From positions 20,082,138 to 20,146,137 of the forward strand of contig OY783196.1 in NCBI GenBank assembly GCA_963678675.1: DNA of 64,000 nucleotides. The letters run 5' to 3'. The position numbers and the translations under genes were made by a program. Position 1 is the first letter of the stretch. Each line of letters starts with the position of its first letter. The notes under the pieces are model-generated. The model was given only the letters and a program-made list of their open reading frames with translations. It did not search any database and was not told the origin of the DNA. Of the stretch, positions 1 through 13,300 are shown one piece after another. Source of the stretch: Xiphydria camelus (lineage: Eukaryota; Arthropoda; Insecta; Hymenoptera; Xiphydriidae).

Positions 1-300
1 GCGCGAATGTTCGTTTCGATTCGCTCCGCCAATCGGAACGAATTTGCGAGAACGGCCGCGGCGCTGTTTACGGCTCGCGTTATACACGGGAGATATTTTC
101 CGATTCGCGGAGAGGAGAAATGCATCGAGCGTATGCACGGTTTAAATTGGCGCGATCGCGTCGTACGATGCGTGAATGGCGGTGCACGTAGGGTGCGTAA
201 TACTATTGCGATGTGGTACGTTGTACGGTCGGATGTTTCGAGTGACGGCGATTGGGAAATTCTATAACTATTTGCTGACAAGAAATTACTCTTGTAATAG

Positions 301-1228
301 GTAGGGGAGATCGGGAGGTTATGAGACGGGTTTTGTTTTTGTAAAAAAAGTATAATGAAAAAACTTTTTTTCTGCGCATAAATGTTGTCAAATCGTGAGT
401 AAGCATAAAAACACTTTAAAAAAAGATGGGTTTGCTGAAATTTCAAAAAATCCTATAAGTTTGGCCTGTTAGCTCGAAAGTTGGTTTTTCTGGATTTTTA
501 CAATATTCGGGGGGTTGTGAGACACGCCTTCAAATCATAGAAAGTGGCATACGTTTATTAAAATTGTTTATTCAAATTAAAAAAAGAAAGCAAATGTTGC
601 GGCTTACAATGTATTCAAGTTTAAAAAGGTTAGATTTTTACATATAACTAATAAACAAGTTTTAGGTGCGACTCACTACAAAATAAAGAAAAAATCATTT
701 AAAGAAGGCTAAATTAATGAAAAACAATTAAAATTGCACAAAACGTGCAGTGTTCACAAAAAATTCAAAATACGCCCATAAAATACGATTTTTAGTAAAT
801 CGCTTTTAGAAATAGCGTGTCTCACAACCCCCCGAAAATGTTGTCTCACGAACCCCCAAGTTCAATATTTTTAAAATAGCCACCGCTTCATGGATACATA
901 AAATGTTTATCCAAAATTCTTTTTGTGTGTCAAAAGGCTACTCACCACAAGGAATGATTTATATCTATACACTTTTGTGAACAGCTTGAAAACATGAGTG
1001 AAAATACTGCAAACACAAATGGTTGAAAAAACTTTAAAACACAAAATTGAAGTTGCAATCTGAAGAGATACTAAGAATCCGCGTCAACACGACGAGTGTA
1101 AAATGAAAATGGAGATGCAGGACGAGAATGAAGTTTGACAGTCATTGGTACATGTCGCACTTTTCAATTCAGTGTTGTGAGCTTGTCTCACGACTCCCCG
1201 TGTCTCACAACCCCCCGATCTCTCCTAC
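301..1228. mobile_element. non-autonomous DNA transposon with long TIRs, about 0.93 kb
   Basis: The left end GTAGGGGAGATCGGGAGGTT and the reverse complement of the right end GTAGGAGAGATCGGGGGGTT match over about 27 bases, with few differences. The motif GGGGGGTTGTGAGACA recurs inside on both strands (508-526 plus; 816-834 and about 1200-1217 minus), so the ends are built of repeated units. The interior is AT-rich with no long ORF. Target duplication not resolved. Confidence 0.75.
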
Positions 1229-1318
1229 ATATAAAGGGCAAATGAATGGAATTAAAAAGTCAAGAGAAACGATGAGCGTACTTGAATAATCTTTATGGTA
1301 CGCATTTTTTTATATATA

Positions 1319-1699
1319 CACTGAGAGAAATAATTGCCGGTGCTAAAAAATGTATTCTTCAATTAAAAAGCAAGATATAAATTCAGGATCAACCCAGCCA
1401 TTTTTTTCTTCGTGCAAGAAGATATTCGATAGGCTCGTGTAATTGTTTTCTTTTTCTCTCCGTGTAGGAAGAATTTCTTGCTCTGACGAAGATATTCTTC
1501 AATCAAAAATATATCGAGGGTTTCCCGCCAGAAGGGCATATCAACCAAAACATGATTTTTGTGGATACGCCCTTTTGGCAGGAAACCCTCGATATATTCT
1601 CCGACCAAACATTTCTGTCCTTAAAAAATTAAACAATCATGTGTTCTTCATTCAAGAAATATTTGTTCGACACTAGCAATTATAATATTTCTCTCAGTG
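1319..1699. mobile_element. CACTGAG-group MITE, copy 1, TA target
   Basis: It starts CACTGAGAGAAATAATTGC and ends with the complementary TTTCTCTCAGTG, with TA directly outside both ends. Inside is a second hairpin (about 1510-1597; arms containing GAGGGTTTCC and GGAAACCCTC). No coding capacity. Confidence 0.85.
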
Positions 1700-2417
1700 T
1701 ACGACTAGGACGTCGTGAGACCATACGATCTTTAAAGTTTTCACAGAATTTGTAGGTATACACGAAATTCATACGCGCCCTGTATGTGAACGTCTCACAC
1801 TGGAGTGTCTCATCTCCGCGAAGAAATAAGCCCACAATGATCAAAAGAAATGGCGTAAAAAAATTCCTGAAGAAAATCTCATTCTTTTCTCGGAGAGGGT
1901 AATCCCCCTTTTTGCCCCGGAATGGCAGGACGAGTCGACGGTGAACAGTCCGCGGTCGAAAAAAGGGTTTTTCCTCCAAGTATTAACAATCGCGCGTTAG
2001 AATTTCCACAGCACGAGCGTGTAGGTACGCTTGCGTCTACATTCGCGGGGGAGCCTCTATACGATCAACGAAATAAAAAGAGACACGTCCATTTTCTCCG
2101 CGCCGAATAACACGCGACTCGGTTTCCCTTTGATCACCGTAATATCTAGATATATTTCCTTGTAGAAGTCCACCGAAACGAAATAGGCACGTACGCGCGG
2201 ATTCGTGACGACGCCTCGCACACTTCCGCGACGCTCGCGCGTTTGAAGGCACTCGCCTACTTTTTTTTTCACCCTTCCTCCTTCTTTCCCTTCTATACAT
2301 AACGCGCTTCTTCCCTTTCTTCCGTCCGCGAATACCCGCGGTTATCGCGTTACGCGGAGCGGCACGAAAGACGTGGAATTGTTCTGACGTTTCGCATCGC
2401 TCTGATGCCTGTTTCAG
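1700..2417. other. sequence upstream of the first recognised exon
   Basis: Follows copy 1 of the CACTGAG group. Pyrimidine-rich at 2255-2330 and before the acceptor at 2417. No upstream coding exon or promoter could be supported. Confidence 0.5.
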
Positions 2418-2606
2418 GAGGGTGAACGGGGGTACTTGGAGGGACTGGCATCGAGGTACGCAGACCTCTTCAGAACGCATTACGGCGATGTCCTGGAACC
2501 GCTCGAGGAGCTGCGGCGCCGCGAAACAAATGCCTCCCCCAGAATGTCCAACACTCAACTCACCACCAGTCATTCACAGCCCATTTACGTGCCCGGGAAA
2601 TACTCG
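2418..2606 (+). CDS. SASH1: SASH exon 1 of the window: N-terminal helical segment
   Basis: 63 codons, phase 0 in and phase 0 out. The acceptor is tgcctgtttcag and the donor gtgagc. The segment GYLEGLASRYADLFRTHYG, followed by DVLEPLEELRRRE, lines up with the human SASH1 stretch that contains a DLAQQYADYY-like helix and MEELRKR. A Ser/Thr-rich stretch ending PGKYS follows. An upstream coding exon ending in phase 0 is required and was not identified in positions 1-2417. Confidence 0.88.
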
Positions 2607-4354
2607 GTGAGCGACTCCTGCGTGATTCTAGAGTACGTCGCGACGGTTACGAAGAAACGCGCTTCGCGTGTGCACGTGCCGGCGAATTGATCGCGTCCCG
2701 TCGTCTTGATGTTCGAAGCGATTCAACGCGTTTCGTAGCCCTCGAGATCGTAATTCGCAGTGGCCGTTCAGTAGTGAAAAAGAAATAAGAGGTCGCGCGA
2801 CTTTCGTATTTATTTTTATCCGAACGAATATGAAGTTTAAGCGCTCTAAATGGATTATCTCATATTCAGCAGTCCTTTGTACAGTGATATGATACGACTG
2901 AAGAATGGTAAATACCAAATTGGGGTAAACACGATCCCGGGTGTAGCATTCCAAGGTTAAGATCTGTCTTTTCATTTCTGGTTATTGTTTCGCGTAATTG
3001 AATCTTTTGACTTCTTCTTTAAGTGGAAGAAAATGAAACGAAATTGCTTTTTTGTTATTTTCTCGGGGGGATTCGAATTGGATCTCACGCATTCCTCAAT
3101 TTTATCATCGTCGGAGGGCGGTTTCGGATAATATTGAAATTTATCGTCATTGCCGTTATTTCTGTAGATCGATAATACTCGAAGCGATACGATTTTTGCT
3201 CAGTTTGCTTTCGTAAAGGCAACGGTTCTCGAAGCGCACAAAAGTATTATCACTCGCAAAGTGAAAATTGCTCGATCGTTTCGAAAATCGCCGGCCAACT
3301 CGTTGTACCCGTAAACTTGCCCGAAAGGAGCAACGAGTGAAGTATAGTCTCCCATTTTTATCCAGCCCTCGAGTTGCCTCAGCGATAAGGAGGAGGACGA
3401 GATCTACGGCTTCGGCTACGGAGTCTTCGGCCGTCAGATGCTCCAGCAACGTCAACAAAAGCTCGCTCTCGCCACGCAAAACACGACCGCGGTTACTCCC
3501 GGCGGACAACATCAGACATATCACAGGTGAGTAAAGAGCTTTCGTTTTTGCCCGTGCGTGCTCGCGGGCCCCTCTTCGTTTCAACCACTTTCGCGCGTCA
3601 CTCTCGTTCTACCCCCACCACTTGTGAAGTCGCGGCACAAAGCCAAGGAGGCCGCGCGATATATCGCGGCGCGACGACGTTTCCACCCCCGACTTTTTGC
3701 GCAATTTCGTCTGAACTGTATAGATACGCGAAAGATAAGAAACATCGCACGAGTTTGTAGTCTCAGGCACTCTCGATTGCGCGTTGTACTGTGCACGTGA
3801 GGCATCATTTAAAAGTCAGTGAAGAAAATATAGTTTAGGTACCGCGTTCAAGCAAAAATCGCCCCAGAAACCACGAGCTGAGTTTCGATGGCATCGGAAA
3901 CGACAAAAATTATTTAAACAGAAAAATTGGTATGTCGGAATATTCCGAAATGCAGTACATTTCTTTTCACACTTTTTATCATATTCATATCTGCTTACGT
4001 TGCACGAGTCAAAATTTACCGCTGGCATTGCCACTTTTTAACGGGTACCTCGAATATTTCCCGCCCAACGGCGGGGTAACAGCTTGCGCGAAAACAGCTT
4101 TTTCGTCCAACGAGCAATACGCCAAGGCGGCACTCGCGAATTCCACGGGGCAACAGACCTCCGCGCGGTCGACACCGGAAGAGATATATACTCCGGCCGC
4201 GTTGTAGTATTCCGTAATTGCCTATTCCTCGCGCGCGTACGACGATTCGTAATACCATCTGCGTGCTACGCTGGCTGTTTGATATTTAATGGCTAATTAA
4301 ACGGCAGAGCGCGTTAGACACAGGCGGGCGCAAAGTGGTGCCGCAGTAAGGAGG

Positions 4355-4385
<31 letters not shown>

Positions 4386-7300
4386 GGTGCGAGGAGGCGC
4401 GACTGTTATTAAATACCATTATCGTGCTCGAGCATTAACCGGTTTCATGTACACGCGTATAAACCCGACCGCCCTTTAATACTCGGCGCCTGGAGAGGCG
4501 CTTCCCGACGTTCTTTCGCGAGGCAAATGAACCTTAACACCCGAGCGGCCGCTCCTCTTAAATTCTCCCGAAGGAATCAGCGACGGACGCGCGATCGATC
4601 GTCCTCGCGCCACGGACGAGAAAGAAAAGCGCATTCGCGCGGGGAAACTGCTCGGCCGAACGCGACGCTCTCAATTAGCAAATGGGCCGCGGGTTAATGA
4701 TTTCCGTTGATCGGCGCGTCCCCCGATGGTTCGTACACACCTGAGTATGTATTTACGCGCGCGTCGCACAACGCGTCGAGGGATGCTACACGACGAACTA
4801 CTCGGAACAACGCACCCGGTAAACGCGATGAACAAATGCTTTCATACGCGATTGATAAATTAATCCACGTCCGTCGATCGTAACCAAACAACGGTGTCAC
4901 GGTGTAGCGCGGGTTAACGCGCTTTTGCTTTAATTAGTTCGACGCTCCCGCACTTCGGCCCGCCTTCGTTTCGTGAAGAGACCGAGGGTATAGATCGACA
5001 ATACCCCTATTTGTCCGGAGGTATCGATTGTATAAGCGGAAATAAATCGATACTCGCGCGATTGTTATCAATTTACCGAGAGGTAGGGTAGCAAATAACT
5101 AAGTTCAGTCCACCTACTGGATTTTGTCGTCTGCTTAGAAGTTCATCCATCGGGTAGGTTACCTTACCGCTAAGATTTTGATTTGCATTTATTTTAGAAA
5201 TTTGTGAAACTGAGAAATGATTTCGTTCTGAACAATGTTGGTTTTGGAAGCTACCAAATTTTCGTTTAGAAGCTTTTAAATACGTGGTACGTAGCTTGGA
5301 TAATTATTGGAGTCGAAATTTTAGTCCTTGTTACAAATTCTACAATTTGTTCTATCGATAAATAATAATCGATAAACGATAATAAGTAGTACAAGAGGAA
5401 GTAAAATGAAAGATATTTAAAAGGTCTTTCTTCATTTCCCTTTGATGTGTACATATAGGCGATCCACACACACATACAGAATTGGGCACAGGTATGTATA
5501 ATTTGGAATACGCTCCGTGACCTTTAACCGCGGGAACCGTAATAATTTATAATGTGATTAATAATAGCCGCGTAGTTCGATTCGGTTTAACGGTGCGTTC
5601 GCCAGTCGCTGCCATCCGACGTTGCCGCGCAATAAATTTATCGCGCCGTAAATTAATGTACTCGTACCTACGTAAGTAACGAGGCCACGCGAGGGCACGT
5701 CCAGCATATGGAGAAAAAAATACGGGGCGATGTTCCATGCCGCGCGAATCGTTATCGGTTTTATGTACGTCGTGAAATGCCGAACTCTGCGGGATACTCG
5801 AAGGCTCCGTGTAACGTTAGACGCGACATTTTCTAACATTTTTAAAGAATGGCCCTCTCCTCATTGGGAACCTCGTTTCGAGAACAGGATCTTAATTCAT
5901 GACAAGAGTACTGCCGGGCGGTTGAGATTGATCGCGCTCGCTACACGAGTTTTGATCGATTAATTATGATCTACGTTTTTATTTCTTCGCTTATAAAAAT
6001 AGGTATATATACAACAGTTGCTTTTTAGTACATCTGAATGGGTAATACTGCATGTGGCTGCAGCCGCTTGAATAAATTATATACCTGGTTGTGTGTGTGT
6101 GTGTGTGGTTATAATTATACAACATTCTTAACTCAGCTACGCTGTAAACCAAGCATAATAAAATTTAGATGTCCTCGGTAAAACATACAGTACAGTAAAG
6201 CGCAGAATAATTTATCGATCGTAAATTCTATATCTTATAAACCTTAATCGCTTCTCTGTGTACGCTTTTACCCTGCCGGTATATATTATATTTTTGGACG
6301 TACGATATATCAATAGAAAGTGAAGCGTAAGCCGTGTAAACGAGGTATGGTCAAATTACATATTTCAAACGTCATTTCTATTTGTTTTAACTTCGTAGCT
6401 ATTATCCGTATAATTTTTTTGCTACCTAGTATTATGTACATTTATTCGTATTACTCGCGCGTGAAATAATGATCTGATAAATCAACATGTAAAAGTCGTA
6501 GGTGGATATTTATAATTTATCGAGCCAAGCGATCGCGATACGACTGCTCACTTCTTCACACAGTCGAAATTCTACTGTAGTTGCGATTCGCAGATCGATT
6601 TTTCCGCACGGTCGCAATTTCTAAACTAGTACCGAGTATGCTATGCGATAACATCCTGTTTCACGCGTGACGAAACCGATATCACGTTAACGCTGTAAAC
6701 CGAATAGGCGCGCCGCTGTCTAATCTCGTTGTTTTAGTGCTTCGTAGCCGGCGCGACGCGACGGTGGGAACGCCCACGCGTTAGTACATTCGCTAGACGT
6801 TCACCTCGCCTCGATGAGCCGGAAGGTATAAACGTTTGGAGCGCGTTGAACTCGGTTATTTTGGGCTTGCGCGATGTAAACACACCGTAACCAGATCTCT
6901 TATCAAATCAGCATGGCCATATGACAGTACTAACGATGTTTTAACCGAGACTTTCGAAGCAGTCCTGTTATTTCGATGCTCAAATAACGACTTTTTATTT
7001 CTAACAGTCGCTTAACACTCATTTTTTGTCATAAATCTTCAATACTTCCTAGTTTATCGTAATGCGTATCTCGTTAATTGTAACGCAAACTTATAGTGGA
7101 CATGGAAAATAGAATTAAAAGTGTTTTGGACAATTTCTGTGATGTGACAAATTTCCAGTGTTCGATTTTCTTTTATCGGTATGGAGAAACGATACGTGAT
7201 AATCGCGATGACGAACTTGGATGATCGCATTCCTCCTCCAAACGATGTGTAAAATAGTGCTTAATGGCGGTAAGCGCATATACACGTACCTACATATCAC

Positions 7301-10300
7301 CCCCTTAATACTACAACTAGGTAACTCAAATTTTCGGTATTTTCAGTTATCTACTTTGTACCCAACTTTGTACGCTCTTTTCGGTGTTACAACAAGATAA
7401 GGTCAGTCGCATATTTCAGGTTAGAAATCCAGTAGTATGATATAGATACAGCCACTAAAGCGACTAATATATACATGCAATAAGTGCACAATTTGAATAC
7501 CGAAAATTCGAGTTACCTAGTTGGAGACGATATGTAGGTATGTTTTCGCAGGAAATTCAGATCCAGTTTACCCTTTAGTTGTTAGTGTTTCCTCAAAGAC
7601 TACTACCTATCGCAGAGCAGTTAGTATAATATTTGCATTGCCGTGTGTTACTGCGGATACGTATACGTTAGCTGCACAATTCATTATCGATTCCCCGATG
7701 CGTAAATATAACGAGGCAATTGATGCGATCGCTTTGACTGATCTTGCCGTACGGTATAAGCCGCGAAAGTCATATCTGTTTCGCTTTATCGTCAGAGGTG
7801 ATATCCCAGACTAACTTCCTCCGCGAAAATGAGCGGGCAGTTACATTCGTTTTTACACTCGTTTACACTCAGGGAAATAATTGCTGGTGTTAAAAAAATG
7901 TTTCTGGATTCAAGGACATATGATCTTACAATTTTTTAAGAATACAGATTCTTCACCAAAGAATATGTCCTCTTGATTCAAGGATACCTACCATCATGAG
8001 AACAAGAAATTCTTCCTGTAAAAAAAATTACTCGAGCCTATCAAATATTTTCTTACGCGAAGAAAACCATCCCTTCGTCTTGAAATTATTAATATCATGT
8101 TTTTGATTAAAAAAAAAACATTTTTTCGCCACTAGCAATTATTTCTCTCGGTGTAAGGTAAATGGCGCGCTCGGCTATATCGAAGCCATTTTGAAATAAT
8201 CGGATTTTGTTTAAAATCCTCTCATTCGATAATAATTATACGTACCGACACATCGACAGCCACGATATGCTCGACTACGCTGTAACCGGCTGGTTAGGGG
8301 CCATCCATATATTACGTAAGACGTTTGAGGGGGAGGGGGGGGGGGGGTGTGAATATTTCTTACACTGTATGTAAATACAGTGTAAACTGTACGTACAAGT
8401 ACACTGGGGGGAGGGGGGGTCAAAAAGAGGCCAAAAACGTCTTAGGTAATATATGGATGGCCCCTTAGACCCGGCGATGGCTTACCATGTTCACGCGCGA
8501 GTCTCGTACGTCTCGACCGACCGTACACGCGAAGAACACTCGATCGTGATAATTGTTGCTCCAGATGATATAAACAGCGCGACGACCCAACGAACGACTT
8601 TGATCTCGCGTATCGCGATCGACGAAATACTCGAGCAAATGCATTTTAGTTTGCGGAGATTGGAAAAATGATTACGCCGGTTCGTAGTTGAAACGAGGAA
8701 ATTGGAGAACGAAAGAATAACTTGTAGCGAAATATTCGCGGAAAGCCGGAAGTAAAGAGAGCAGGTGCGTGTAACAAAGAGGATACTTCAGTTGACTACG
8801 CTAAAAGCGACGTAATTGAGCGAAAACTGTTTCGTCAAACCTTTCAACTCGCTCATTTGCTTGAATAAAATGAGAAAAGGTCGAGTTTCTTTAACCGAAT
8901 AGAAATCCGTTTTCGTCATATTTTACTGGCGGCTAATGTCATCAAGTTTAGAGGGTCAGTTGAATTTTTTTTCTTTCGATATATTTATAGCCTTTAAATA
9001 TGTTTGAATGAACATATAGCTCGAATTTTATTGCTCCAGTTAGCGTGGATAAACGTAGAATTGAAAATATCGACATCAAAAAATAGCGAAACTAAATGAA
9101 GCCATTTTTCTAAGGACGGCGTTGCATGTCGTATAAAATGTGGGCTACGCTCAGCTCAATCTCAACGGCATTTTTCTTCTTTGTTCCAGTTGCCTCAGCC
9201 CGAGATCTGCCTTCTTCTATGAATTCCCTCCAAACGGTGAGTCTACACATTAGATGCTACCCACTCCTCTCGACCCTCTAAATTAACTTTGTTCCTCAAC
9301 TCTTCCGCGAGCAAAGTGCAGTTCTGCCATCCCCCGCTCGTTCGGTCCAGTCGAGAGAGCCAACAGTACCTATCAAGAAACCCGACCCGAGTCTCTCGCC
9401 CGAGTATAAAGACTAATAGGTCGCTTCATCGTTCGAAACAGCACGACAAAGCTACCTCAAAAGTGCACCGATGTCGCCAAGGAGACACGCCGCGTAGCCT
9501 AAGAAGCGTCTAGCCGCCTCTGTCTCTCCAGGGAAAGAGCAGAGGGAGAGCGGAAGAGTTCAAGAGATGATTTAATAATCCTGCGATGCTGCACGCTCCG
9601 CCCCCGTAAAAGGAAGCCAAACATGCGATTCTCCCGGGGAACGTATACCTGCCTACGTCGCACTCACGCTGAAATATAAATGGGGCCTACGATAAAGGCC
9701 CCCGCGTGGCTGCATCCACCGGGCAGCGACTCCCGGCGCGTACGGGGAATTTATTTTTATCCAGAATTGCACGCGGAAAAACTCGGTCCGCGAGTAGAGA
9801 AAGATCTTGGAGAGGAGGGTGGAGGGAAACGACGCGGAGAGACGGAAGCCAGAGCCCGATATACTATGACGGAGGGAAAAATAAAATCAAAACGAGGGTA
9901 GCGCCGCGTATGCACCGCCGGTGGAATTTTTCAAGATATCGAAAAACACTTTAGATCTCATATCGCGGAGAGTCGGAGCGCACCCCGTGATCGGCCTCGA
10001 TCGCCGTTGCGCGCACGGCGGGGTCAACGTTGATATTTCATTTCTATCGATCCCACGGCCTCCGCGGCGGCGATTCTCCTCGACTATGAATACATAATTG
10101 AGATCGAACCCTGGTAGATACATCGGGAATGTTTCTTGGCGCAACCCCAGCGCCATTCGTTCGTCGGTACGAGGCGCACTCGAATCCCGCCAACCCAGTT
10201 ACTCCTCGCGCCGATAGCGTGAAAACGATTCTTCTCCTGATAAAATCGTCGAGTTTCAGCCAGTTCGAAAGGAGAAAACGAATTTTACACCAGTTTTTCC

Positions 10301-13300
10301 CTTCGCTTTCGACGAGGAAAAGTGTGGAGAGGGGCGGAGGGGGGGGAGGGGAGGATTTCGGGGGTTGAGCGGGATGGTCTATCGGGCTGGCGAGAACGGG
10401 TGCGGTGTATCGTAAAAAAGCCATTGATGGTTTTTCGGGAATAATGCGATTTCTTCTTCCTTTTTCTCGACACGATTGTTTTCGCGCTTCGGCCGTAACT
10501 GACGGATTTTGTATTTCTGAGTCAATAACGGCGAGTGTGATAGCGATTGGAAAAATTGCAGGCGGTCGATGGTTTACTCGCGGTAGAACGTGTGAAAACT
10601 AATGAAAATTCGTAAAACAAACGTATAGATTACTGCAATTTGCTTGACTCAAACTTTATCGCTTACGCTTATTGCGATTGAAAGCCAGGAACTCGTCGTG
10701 CATCGATTAGCACCCTCATCGTCGTAAGATCCAGCACAAGACTCTATCGACATCTGCCGAGTGGCTGTAGGTGAACGCCCACGCGCCGCATGCTCCGTTC
10801 GCTCAACTGTCAGATCCGAAGAACGTTTCGCCGACGCGGCGCGTCCCAACGAGTAGCCGCGAGTCCGTAACTGCTGCGGAGACTCCTTCCCATACGGGAC
10901 TCGCTCGGCAGTAGCTAATCAGTTTAGACAAGTACGCGAAACGTGCGCGTTTAACGGTATTACTGTGTAAGTGGCGCTGATGCTGTTGTAGCACTTAGCG
11001 CGCGTTACACGGGGCGGTGTGGGTTCCCGGTTCAGTCGGTTGGGTTGCTTGCCGAACGCGACTGCGAGAGGGAACGGGGCTCTGCTCGTCTAGACTAGAC
11101 TCCGAACGTGGGGATGCGCGCTTGTCCTTGTGCTTTCGCCGTAGTGCTTACGCGAATTCGTACACCTCCACCACCCCTCGCTTCTCCCTCTAATTTTCTC
11201 TCTCCCTCACTCTCCCTGCCTGCCTATCTATCCATCTATTTACCTATGTCTGTGTATCCATCTCCCGGTCCTTCTCACGGCTCGTATACCTACCAATTGT
11301 GTTTGTAAGCCGAGTATATATGTGCTTGTGCCCACTGCACCGCTGTGATCGCGCACACGGCAGATTTTGCTCACAGCGAGTAAACCAGGCAATGTTTAAA
11401 CACCTTCCGGGTCACAGATGCTCGCTCCGATCCGGTTTACGCGCGGGAAACTTCTCCGCGCGATGGTATTATCATTGTGGGACTATAACTTCCGTTTCTT
11501 CGTGATGATGAAGAGACAAATGCTCGTGGAATAATTCGTGATGTACGAAGGTCGACTTTTATGGAACTCTTTCAATCGAATCGCGCTGACAAAACTGTCG
11601 AATTTGTCGAGTAAAATTTCGCGCGTAATATGCACTGAGAGAAAAAATCGTGTATTTAATTAAATTTGCATTTGTGAATGGGGGAATGCAGAAGTAGTTG
11701 CTCCGATGTATTATTATTAATAAATTTGATTATAATGATTAACGGCTATCTGAAGGAAACCGGATTGTAGTCCATTCGAGTCAATTATTGGTACAAGTAA
11801 CTTGATCTGCATTTCCCACCCGTAACCACCGATTTGGTCAAATTTACTATACTTTTCTCTCAGTGTGGGCGAACCCAACGACATCCACACGTTTCATGCG
11901 GGTAACCGTCGCCTATTCGAGGACCGGTTTCCAAACCAGAGGCCTCCCGTTGGCGCTATTATTTTCGCGAAATTAACTCCCAACCCCTCAGCGAACGACT
12001 ACGGTGCTTCGGTCCACCCGCGACTATTTCTCAACTCCGCAACTGTTTCCTGAGAATTTATCGTAGGTCGGTACCTGCGTGGCAGCGAACGGGGGAGTCG
12101 AGGAAAGCTGAGAGGGAAAAGGAGGTACCTGCTGAAAGGAGGAGGAGCAAAGGGTAGTTATTCTTTCCCCGGTGTACGTTTCGCCGGCGACGTCCAACGA
12201 TAAGGCTTCTCGGACGACGAAATGCCGGCGGTTCCCGGCGAATTCAGTTTCTCAGATTTTGCCGCACCTCGAGGAGCGCGCCCCGCGATTCGCTCGTTTG
12301 GTCGGCGTTGATAAGATCGAGTCGTCGAGACGCTGGTGTCGGTACCTAAACAAGTCCGCTCTATTTTTTTATCCATGCCATCTAAACAATTCCCCAACTC
12401 TTCTGGGTTTGTCAGAATTCGATCGGAGAAAAATAATGAGAATTGCGATAGCAACGACAAAACTGACGCAGAGTGCTACGACCTACGTCGCGGTGAATCG
12501 GACGACGCACAGTGGGGTATTTGACCCGAAATCCTGGCCAAAAGTATTTTCGGACTGTAAGAATGTCAAATCGATGTTCTATGTTAATATTTGACGTTTT
12601 ATGGCTATTTTAAGATTATTTATGATGTATTATTTATTATTTATTTAAAAAACCATAAAGGAGCAATATTTATGGATTGCAACTCTTAAAACTTAAGATG
12701 GGGTAACATGTTATCTGCGAACAAACAAAAACCTAGTATTCATATCAAAAGGGTTCGAAAACACACGGCGATTTTTTCCTTCTTAGGGGAGAGCGGTGAG
12801 AGTTGATACATGAAATTGGCCCCTCGTTCGCATGGAAAATAATGAGAACGGGGGGCCAACTTCCTGTTTCAACTCTCCCCGGTTTAATAAATGGATTATT
12901 TAAAGGGGCGGAAAGTGGCGGAAGATTTTCTTTGTGATATTATAAGTAGAATGTACATAGATTGCGTTCACATAAACAGCTTAGCTTAACTCTGTTTAAC
13001 TCATACTTAAAATCACATCTTAAACTAAAGTATTAGTCAAAAATTGCCCGAAAAATACTCGTGACTTTAGAAGGAAAAATTTAAGTGAAAATAAACAAAA
13101 TTCCTTTATGTAATATATTCAAAATAAACTACATACCTTCCTTAGAAGAATCCATGGGTTTTTTTTAGTTTGCACTAAACACTACAGTTCAGTAATGCAC
13201 AGAACACGATCTAGAAATTGTAAACGCCGAGAATACAACGAGTGACTAGCACAACAAGCGAATTCCGACTGAAGTGGAAGGCGCATTTATGGTGTTAACG

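Noticed and set aside
2037..2573. 178-codon minus-strand ORF
   Set aside because: Overlaps exon 1 antisense and is Arg-rich, typical of chance ORFs in CpG-rich DNA.
9190..9236. Including the 9190 segment in the main SASH coding model
   Set aside because: It leaves phase 1 and cannot join 27189 or 38894 in frame; kept only as a candidate alternative exon.
10640..11060. CpG-rich block with a TTCAGTC word as a possible promoter
   Set aside because: No TATA box, downstream element or first exon with a matching phase could be supported.
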